Of a stretch of 16,662 bases of DNA, positions 1 to 7,400 are shown piece by piece (the first letter of the stretch is position 1; each line of letters begins with the position of its first letter). A program made the translations under genes and the position numbers. Where the stretch lies: the NCBI GenBank assembly GCA_937889015.1, contig CALARR010000293.1, positions 1-16,662 of the forward strand. The letters are read 5' to 3'. This DNA is from an uncultured Planctomycetales bacterium. Its GTDB lineage: Bacteria > Planctomycetota > Planctomycetia > Pirellulales > Thermoguttaceae. Under the pieces are notes generated by a model. That model ran no database searches. It had not been told where the DNA came from and was given only the letters and a program-made list of their open reading frames with translations.

Positions 1-174
1 GCGGGCATGGACCACCGCCGCTTCGACAGCTTCACGCTCAACTTCCCGGACCAGCTTCCGCCGGACCAGCGCCGCAAGGCCCCCCGCGAGCGTCCGGCCA
101 CCGGCGAGGCCGACATCCAGGCGCCGCGCGCGGACGCGCTGCCGGAGCCGCCAGACCCTCCCGCCGTAAATTAA
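1..174 (+). CDS. 3' end of an unrecognised protein (partial)
   Basis: The plus-strand frame starting at base 1 is open from the window edge to a TAA at 172-174, giving 57 C-terminal residues. The tail is hydrophilic and rich in Pro, Arg, Asp and Glu (for example QLPPDQRRKAPRERP, then PEPPDPPAVN at the very end). It has no membrane segment and looks like a disordered C-terminus. A Met at codon 3 could be an internal start, but the frame is open to the edge, so a truncated longer gene is more likely. The codon pattern (G/C at most third positions) fits a real high-GC gene. I do not recognise the family. The gene ends 6 bases before the left inverted repeat of the transposase relic. Confidence 0.5.
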   Translation, partial: AGMDHRRFDSFTLNFPDQLPPDQRRKAPRERPATGEADIQAPRADALPEPPDPPAVN

Positions 175-180
175 TGGCGA

Positions 181-210
181 CTTTGGGGTCAGGCCGGGAG
201 TAGGGATTAG
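181..210 (+). repeat. Left 30-bp inverted repeat of the transposase relic
   Basis: It begins CTTTGGGGTCAGGCCGGG and ends GGGATTAG. It matches the reverse complement of 628-657 at 27 of 30 positions. Similarity stops sharply at both edges. It lies 6 bases after the stop codon of the upstream partial gene and 37 bases before the transposase start. Confidence 0.75.
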
Positions 211-627
211 TGTTGTGGGAGGGGAGCGCGGGAGTTGGAATCGTGGCATGACACGACCGTTGCGAATGGAATTCCCGGGGGCGTTGTATCACGTGATGTC
301 GCGTGGCAACGAAAGTCGGCCCAATCGTGCGGGACGACGCGGATCGGGAGAAACGTCTCGATGGGCTGCGTCGCACCGTGGAAGTCTACGGCTGGCGTCT
401 GCACGCTTTTGTGCTCATGACCCATCATGACCACTTGTTTGTGGAGACCCCCGAGGCGAACCTGTCGGCGGGAATGCAACACGACAACGGCAGTTACACG
501 GGCTACTTCAATCGTCGGCATCGACGTTCGGGCCATTTGTTTCAGGGACGATTCCAAGGGCATCTCATCGAGGAGGAAGGCAACGAGGAATGGCAGCGAA
601 CCGTTCAACGACTGGAACAAATGCTCG

Positions 628-657
628 CTAATCCCCGATCCCGGCCTGACCCCAAAG
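628..657 (-). repeat. Right 30-bp inverted repeat of the transposase relic
   Basis: It reads CTAATCCCCGATCCCGGCCT onward to CCCAAAG on the plus strand and mirrors 181-210 at 27 of 30 positions. It sits just after the last recognisable transposase codons, so it bounds the relic on the 3' side. Confidence 0.75.
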
Positions 658-770
658 ACAGAAAGCGGAAAGCGGGGGGGCAGGTTCAACCACAAAGACA
701 CAACGACACGAAGGGACCGATAGAAGGCGGTTTTGGGCGGGCCTCGCTGGGCTCGGCGCGGCTGAAACCT

Positions 771-794
771 GGTCAGGCACGGGGGTGCCTGACC
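771..794. repeat. REP-like perfect hairpin (10-bp stem, GGGG loop)
   Basis: GGTCAGGCAC at 771-780 pairs perfectly with GTGCCTGACC at 785-794 around a GGGG loop. The stem contains GTCAGGC, the word that also occurs in both inverted repeats of the transposase relic. No run of T follows, so it does not look like an intrinsic terminator. Confidence 0.6.
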
Positions 795-884
795 TACGGT
801 TGAGAGCGGAGAGCGGGGGGCCTTGGGAGGTCGAATTCGCGCGTGGGCGCGGCGACCGGTTGGCACCTCTTGTGCCTGACGGCA

Positions 885-934
885 CACCGATAGCGGAGCT
901 ATCGGTGCCACCCGCGGAGCTATCGGTGCCACCC
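885..934. repeat. Hairpin fused to a 21-bp direct tandem duplication
   Basis: CACCGATAGC at 885-894 pairs perfectly with GCTATCGGTG at 898-907 around GGA. The right half of this hairpin lies within a 21-bp unit (GCGGAGCTATCGGTGCCACC plus C) present twice without change at 893-913 and 914-934. The left arm could pair with either GCTATCGGTG copy. This suggests a REP-like palindrome with a partly duplicated right arm. Confidence 0.65.
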
Positions 935-1239
935 GGGAGTTCGGCGTGCCTCGCTGCGCTTGGCAACGCCCCACAACTGATGGGTTGCCGCAAGCCCGCC
1001 GGTTGAACTATCACCTCGCCGAGCGGACAGCGACCCGCATGCGCCAGGGGTGTGCCGGTCGGGACTGCAGGCGCACCGTCCCCCAAAACGGCGCACCACA
1101 CAGACCCCCTCACGAGATAGGTCCGCCCACGGTGGGGAAAGGAACTTCATACCCATCGTGGGGTTACTGCATACTCTTCGGTGTATTCTACGCGATCCCA
1201 ATATCCAAGAGAAACCGGAAGTCCAAGTGTGACAGGCAC

Positions 1240-1268
1240 TTGACACGATGGCGAGATTTGCCAACTAT
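1240..1268 (+). promoter_or_regulatory. Possible promoter upstream of the giant gene
   Basis: A perfect TTGACA lies at 1240-1245. The region 17-19 bases downstream (AACTATAG at 1263-1270) is AT-rich by local standards but is a poor -10 match. It is about 250 bases upstream of the start of the 8.8-kb gene and on its strand. This rests only on the -35 match, and no other promoter candidate stands out. Confidence 0.2.
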
Positions 1269-1492
1269 AGAACTTGTATCGATTGCGGTCCGCATCCGGC
1301 AGGTGAGGCACCCAAGTCTGTCATCGCAAAACTGTCTGTCGTATTGCGTGCAATGGCATCAACGGCCATACGCAATGGGACGTGACGTCGGATGCTGAGA
1401 TCGAGCATCGATCCCCACCATAGAATGCCCGCCAGCATTGTCGCCCCACCGATCCCCGCTTGAACTCGCACTACTCTGAGGTTTGCACCGTG

Positions 1493-4400
1493 ATGTCCTT
1501 GCGCCCAAAGTTCTTGCCGTACACGCTGACCCTGTCTTTGGCGATCGCAACCTCGTTGCTCTCGGTCCATGGTGACGTGGTGACCTGGGATGGATCGACG
1601 GACGCCACGTGGGACGACCCCACGAACTGGTCCACGGGGAGCAAACCGACGGCCGCCGACGATGTGGTGTTGCCGACGCCTGTTCCGGGCGCGACGGCCA
1701 CGATCAGCTTGGGCAGCGGGGAAGCGGCGAATTCGCTGTCGTTCGTCGATACATACACACTGGCGGGAGGCGATCTGGCGCTTTCCAGCGGCGGCGTTTC
1801 GGTCGCGGTGGGAGAATCGGCACGGATCACATCGACGCTGACCGGGACAGCGGGATTGAGCAAGAGCGGGTATGGAATCCTGTATTTGGGCAATTCGGCC
1901 AACCTCTATACGGGTGCGACGACGATCAACGCCGGAACGCTGGTGGTCAGCGACGCCGCGGCGTTGGGCAGCGACACGTCGGCGGTGGTGGTGAGCGGTA
2001 CGATCGCACGGCCGCAGATGGGCGGTCAACTCGTCCTCGGCGACTCGAGCAGCACGGGCATGACTTTCACGCGGGATATCCTTCTCAGTGGCGGCGGGCC
2101 GACCGGTGACGGCGTTGCCCTGTTGAGCGTTGGCAACAACACGTTGAGCGGTACGGTCGCGACAAGCAGCGGCACAACCCGCTTGGCGTCGGCCTACGGC
2201 ACGACGCGGTTGGGCACGTTGGCGATGGGCAGCTCGATCTGGACCAACCTGACGGGCAACGGGAACTGGAGTCTGACGAACGCCATTGCCGCCAGCACGG
2301 GGAACTTGGAGAAGGCGGGCTCGGGCACATTGGTGCTGAATGGGACCAACCTCTTCTCCGGCGTGCTGCGAATCAGCGGCGGCTCGGTGCGAGTTTCGTC
2401 GAATGCGGCCTTGGGCACGAGCACCTCCGCCTCGGCACTGGATTTGAATGGCGGCCTCATCGAGATCCGGACCGATACGCCCGATTTCGCTTCGCGCAAG
2501 GTCACCGTCAACGCCAGCAGCACGATCTTCGTGGACCACGCCATCGGCAGCAGCGTGCTCAATCAGACGGTGGACTTCTCGGACCTGGTACTGGGCAAGG
2601 ACCGAGTCCTGACCGTCAATGGGCGCAACGGCTACGGCGTGAGCATCAGCGGCGCAAGTGGAGTCATCGGTTTGGGCACGGGCAACAACGGGTTCACCAA
2701 CAATTCCAGCGGCCTGTTGACCGTGGACGCGAGTGTCTGGTCGATGTCCAACACGACGACCGTGCGCGGACTGACGTTGTCGGGAACCGGCAATACTGTG
2801 ATCACGGGGAGCATTCTGGCCACGGGGCTGGCGCACACGGTGACCAAGTCGGGCACGGGCACGGTGACTATCGAGGGGACGGCCTCGACGTACACGGGCG
2901 TGACCACCATCCAGGCGGGCAATCTGATCATCCGCGGCTTCGGCGCGCTGGGCGCTGATCCGGGCACGAGCACCACGGCGGTCAACTTCAGCCTCAACAG
3001 CAACACCACCACCCTGACGTATCTGGGTGAGGCCGGGACCGGGGCCGGCGAGACGACAAGCCGCGCGATCAATCTGGCAGGCACGACGGGCGGCGCGCGG
3101 ATCAACGCCAACCAGACCGGCACGGCGCCCACGGCCTTGATCTTCACCAGCGACTTCACGGCCACCGGGGCCGGGTCGAAGACTCTGACCTTGGGCGGAA
3201 ACAGCACGCTGGACAACGAGATCCGAGGCGCGATTGTCAACAACGGCGGCACGAACCTGACGTCGGTCACCAAGTCGGACGACGGCACGTGGGTCCTCTC
3301 CGGGGCCAACGAGTACACGGGAGCGACGACGGTCAACGGCGGGACGCTGAAGATCAAGGACACGTTCTCGACTTCTTCGCGGAATGTGATCCAGGACGCC
3401 TCGGCGATCGTGTTCAACGCCAATTCGGCGACGCAGTACGCCGGCGGCACGCTGGAGTACGTGGGGGCCGATGGCCAGGCGAGCACGGAAACGCTGGGAG
3501 CCCTGACGCCCACGGCCGGCTCGGGCACGATCAAGGTCACGCCGACCGGCAGTGGCAGCGCGAGCCTGGTGTTCAGCTCGTTGGGCACGGTCAACGGCGC
3601 GAGCAGCGTGAACTTCGTGGTCGCCACGGGGGGCAGCGTCACGTTGACGGGGACGGGCGCCACGCCGAACATGGTCAACGCCGCGTTGTACTACAACGGG
3701 GCCGATTTCGCCTATTCCGACGGCGGGCTGCTGCGTGCGCCCGTCTATGGCACGGACAGCGACTTTGCGACCAGCGACGCGGCCCTCACGGCATCCAGCA
3801 GCAACGAGATCACCGGTAGCTTCAGCAGCGGGGCGATGACGATCAACTCGCTGAAGATCTCGGGCAGCCAGACGCTGAACTTGACCGGGGCGTTGCAGAT
3901 CTACACGTTGGTGAGCAATGCCTCGGGCGGGATCTTGCAGACGGGCGGTTCCGGGGCGATCACCGGGACGGGCGTGACAACGGCCGGAAGCGGGGCGCTG
4001 GTGATCCGCGTGAACGAGGCCAGCGACGTGCTGACCCTCAGCGCGCCGGTGATGAGCGACACGACCGGAGGCTTGACCAAGACGGGGCTGGGAACGCTGA
4101 TCATCGAGGGCGCCAATACCCAGGACGGGGCCACGAGTATCAATGAAGGCACGGTGCGACTGTCCGGGTCGGGGAAACTGAGCGGCTCGTCGTCGAGCAC
4201 GTCGCTGGCTATTCGGCAGGGAGCGACGTTGGACCTGAACGGGGTCAGCACGGGCACGTCGATCGACGATCTGAACGGTGCGGGCAGGGTGACCAACTCC
4301 AGCAGCATGGCGGCGACGTTCCAGGTAGGAAACAGCAACGGCAGTGGTGTCTTCAGCGGCATCATCGAAGACGGCACGGGCGTGGTCAGCGTGACGAAAC

Positions 4401-7400
4401 GGGGCAGCGGAAACCAGACCTGGAGCGGCCTGAACACCTACTCGGGCGTGACGACGATCGGCTCCACCGGCATCGTGACCGTGACCAGCCTGGCGAACAT
4501 CGGCGAGGCCAGCGGGATTGGCACAGGCGATGACACAAGTGATGCGACGAATGCCGCCAGCCTGGTGTTCAACGGCACCAGCAGCAGCCAGGCCTTCGGC
4601 GGGCTGAGCTACAACGGCACGGCCTCGGTCAGCACGGACCGGCTGTTCACGTTGAACGGCAGCACGAGTGGCGGGGCGCGGATCCAGGCCAACGGCGTGA
4701 ACAACGCGACCTTGGTCTTCAGCAACCCAGGCGCGCTCCGCTTCGGCAGCACTGCGGCCGGCAAAGCCCAAGGGTTGGTGCTGGGCGGGTCGTCCATCGG
4801 CGACAACCTGTTCAACCTGCAGATCGTCGACAACGGCAGCGCGGCGACTTCGGTCTACAAGGCGGACAGCGGCCTGTGGATCCTGGGGAACGACGCGAAC
4901 AGCTACACGGGCAAGACGACCATTTCGGGCGGCGTGCTGCAGGCCGTGGACGGAAAGAGCTTGCCGACGGCCAGCGCGCTGGTGATCAATGGCGGCGTGC
5001 TGGAGACGAGCGGCACCTTCAACCGCAGCCTGGGCACGGGCGCCGGACAGGTGCAGTGGACGGCCAACGGAAACGGCGGTTTCTCGGCGGCAGCGGAAAA
5101 GCTGACCGTGGACTTGGGGAGCACTCCCACCTGGGGCTCGACGGCCAACTTCCTGGGAACGGGAAACCTCGTTTTGAGCTCCAGCACCGCCTTGTCCGAC
5201 GTGGAGTTGGCCAGCGGATTCGTGATCACGCCGGGCGTGGCTGCGATACCCACGGTCACCACGGCCGCCAACTCAACCACGATCACAATCACCACGGGCA
5301 CCACGGCCGGCTTGACGGTGGGGCAGGCGATCAGCGGCACCAACATTGCCGCCGGTAGCACCATCGTGGCGATTACCGGCGACAAGTCCTTCGTGATCAG
5401 CCAGAACGCCACGGCCGCCGGCACGTTGATTGCGGCCACGATCACAGCGGGCGGCGTGCGCCAGGTGCAGGTCAATGACAATCCCAACACGAACCTGGAC
5501 TACGCCACGATCTCCGGAACGATCTCCGGTGGCGGCAGCCTGGCCAAGATCGGCTCCGGCGAGTTGTTCCTCACGGGGCCCAACACGTATACGGGCGACA
5601 CCCGAATCAACGCCGGCACGTTGCGCGTGATCACCCTCGATGGTTCCGGGGGCAGCAGCAGCGTGGGGGCGGCGAGCGGCGCAGTCAGCATCGGCAATGT
5701 CACCACAAGCGGTCGTTTGAATTACGTAGGAGCAGGCGAGACGACCGATCGGAGGATCAATCTTGCGGGCACCACCGGCAGCGCCACCATCGACGCCAGC
5801 GGTTACGGCGCATTGGAGCTGACCAATGTTGTCAACGCAGGTGCGGGAATCAAGACGCTGACCCTGCGCGGTTACAGCAACGACCTGAACGAGATCAGCT
5901 CATCGCTGACCGACAACAGCGGCGCGCTGTCGATCACCAAATCGGATTCCGGCACGTGGATCCTCTCCGGCGACAACGCCTACAGCGGGGCGACAACCGT
6001 CTCGAATGGCGCCCTGGGCATCGGCTCCGACACGGCCCTGGGCACCGGCACTCTCACCTTCAACAACACCTCGGGCTACGGGGCGGTATTCGCCAGCGAA
6101 GGGGACCGCAACCTGAGCAACGCGGTGCTGATGTCGGGCACCGGGAGCATCGGCTATTTCTACGGGGCCCATGCGCTGACCTTCAGCACTCTGACGGAGG
6201 TGGGCAGCCTGTATCTGGACAACTACCTGGCCGACGGCAAGGCCCTGACCTTCACCGGCGCGGTGACCCTACAGGACACTTCCATTGCGCGCACCATGAC
6301 GGTGCGCGGGACCGGCCTGACGGTCTTCCAGGGCACGGTGCAGAACGGAGGCACGGCGGCCGGGAGCCTGACGCTGGCCGGCACGAGCAATGCGGCCGTG
6401 CTGCGGCTGGCCAACACGGGCACGGCCAACAGCTACACGGGCAGCACCACGATCACCCGCGGCACGCTGCAACTGGGGGCCGACGACCAGATTCCCGACG
6501 GGAGTGGGTTCGGCAACCTCGTCATGAACGCCGGGACCGGGGCCGCCGCGACCCTGGACCTGAATGGGCACAGCGAGACGATCAATGGCCTGACGGCGAC
6601 CACCGCGGGCAGTATCACCATCGACAACAGCTCGGCCAGCGCCGCCACCTTGACCTTTGGCGGCAACAACCAGGTCGTGACCTTCGGCTCCACCAGCGGC
6701 GCATTCGCGATCACGAATTCCGGCGGGGGCGCCCTCTCGATCACCAAGACCGGCAGCGGCGCCGCGACGATCACCAACGCCGCGCTGACCTATACCGGCA
6801 GCACCTCCGTCGAAGGCGGAACCCTGACCATCCACTCGCCGCTGAATGGCACCAGCGGTCTGAGCGTGACCGGCGGGACCCTGAACCTCGTCGGCGGCCT
6901 GAGCGCCCCGAGTTCCATCTTGTCGGTCCGAGTGGACGGCGGCTCGACGCTGAACCTGGCCGACGGCAGCGGCATGTCGCTGGCGTCGCTGACATCCTTG
7001 TCGTTGGGCAGCGGCACGGGCACGGCGACCTTGGGCATCGAACTGGGAACGGCCACGACCTCTGACCTGTTGGTCACCAGCGGCACGGCGACCACGGCCA
7101 ACACGGTCCGGTTCAACGTCACGGGGCTGGCTGGGTTCGGCGCGGGGACCTACGACCTGTTGACGGCGGCGGGCGGCGGCCTGGGCGGTGCGTCCTATTC
7201 GTTGGGAATGATGCCCGGCGGCTACACCTACACCTTCACTTCATCGCCAACGACGGTGCTGCAACTGGTGGTCGCGGCCAACGGCAGCGGCAGCGTGTAT
7301 TGGAACGGGGACGTGGGTTCGAGTTGGTCGAACTACAACGACGGGAACACGAACTGGAGTTCTACCCTGGACGGGACCACGGACTTCGGCTCCAACCCGG

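Larger units (their letters stand above)
181..657 (+). mobile_element. Relic of a RAYT/IS200-like element bounded by 30-bp inverted repeats
   Basis: Positions 181-210 and 628-657 are inverted repeats of each other. Reading the right copy in reverse complement, 27 of 30 bases agree, with all three differences adjacent in the middle (GTA versus TCG). Between them lies a degenerate gene of the Y1/HUH REP-associated transposase family. The unit is 477 bp, shorter than an intact gene of this family alone would need. This fits a decayed, internally deleted copy. IS200/RAYT elements normally lack long terminal inverted repeats. The repeats may therefore be a pair of REP-like palindrome halves (REPIN-like) or the ends of a derivative element that moves in trans. 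Confidence 0.6.
248..803 (+). pseudogene. REP-associated tyrosine transposase (RAYT, Y1/HUH superfamily), frameshifted and internally deleted
   Basis: The ATG at 248 opens with MTRPLRMEFPGALYHVMSRG, the typical N-terminus of IS200-like/REP-associated transposases. These are single-strand-DNA HUH nucleases that act on REP hairpins. After about codon 22 the frame shifts. The continuation (IVRDDADREKRL, then the HUH-type segment VLMTHHDHLFVETPEANLSA, then SGHLFQGRF) is read in another frame that stays open to 803. The conserved segment that should follow LIEEEG, and carry the catalytic tyrosine, is missing. LIEEEG is joined directly to a C-terminal-looking stretch, EEWQRTVQRLEQML. Recognisable homology ends near 625, at the right inverted repeat, and the residues from there to 803 are read-through. 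The gene has a frameshift and has lost catalytic residues, so it should be inactive. Confidence 0.8.
658..1492. other. Non-coding spacer between the transposase relic and the giant gene
   Basis: No convincing gene lies here; the open frames on both strands have no recognisable protein. Contents in order: a perfect 10-bp hairpin at 771-794; a small hairpin at 862-876; a 10-bp hairpin at 885-907 fused to a 21-bp tandem duplication at 893-934; an imperfect GGCGTGCC/GGCAACGCC hairpin near 942-969; about 250 bases with nothing obvious; a possible promoter near 1240; and a short hairpin at 1391-1409 (GATGCT, 7-base loop, AGCATC) in the probable leader of the giant gene. Confidence 0.55.

Noticed and set aside
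207..1264. Overlapping minus-strand open frames in the first spacer
   Set aside because: They run through inverted repeats, the transposase relic and tandem duplications, and their products show no domain.
1460..1492. TTG start at 1460 (or GTG 1490) for the giant gene
   Set aside because: The extra residues precede a well-formed signal peptide that begins at ATG 1493 and contain the only cysteine.
1265..4771. Minus-strand open frame of 1,168 codons antisense to the giant gene
   Set aside because: Its product is Arg/Ala/Gln/His-rich with no domain, and it lies opposite strongly biased GNN-type repeat codons. It is an artefact of low stop-codon frequency opposite a high-GC repetitive gene.
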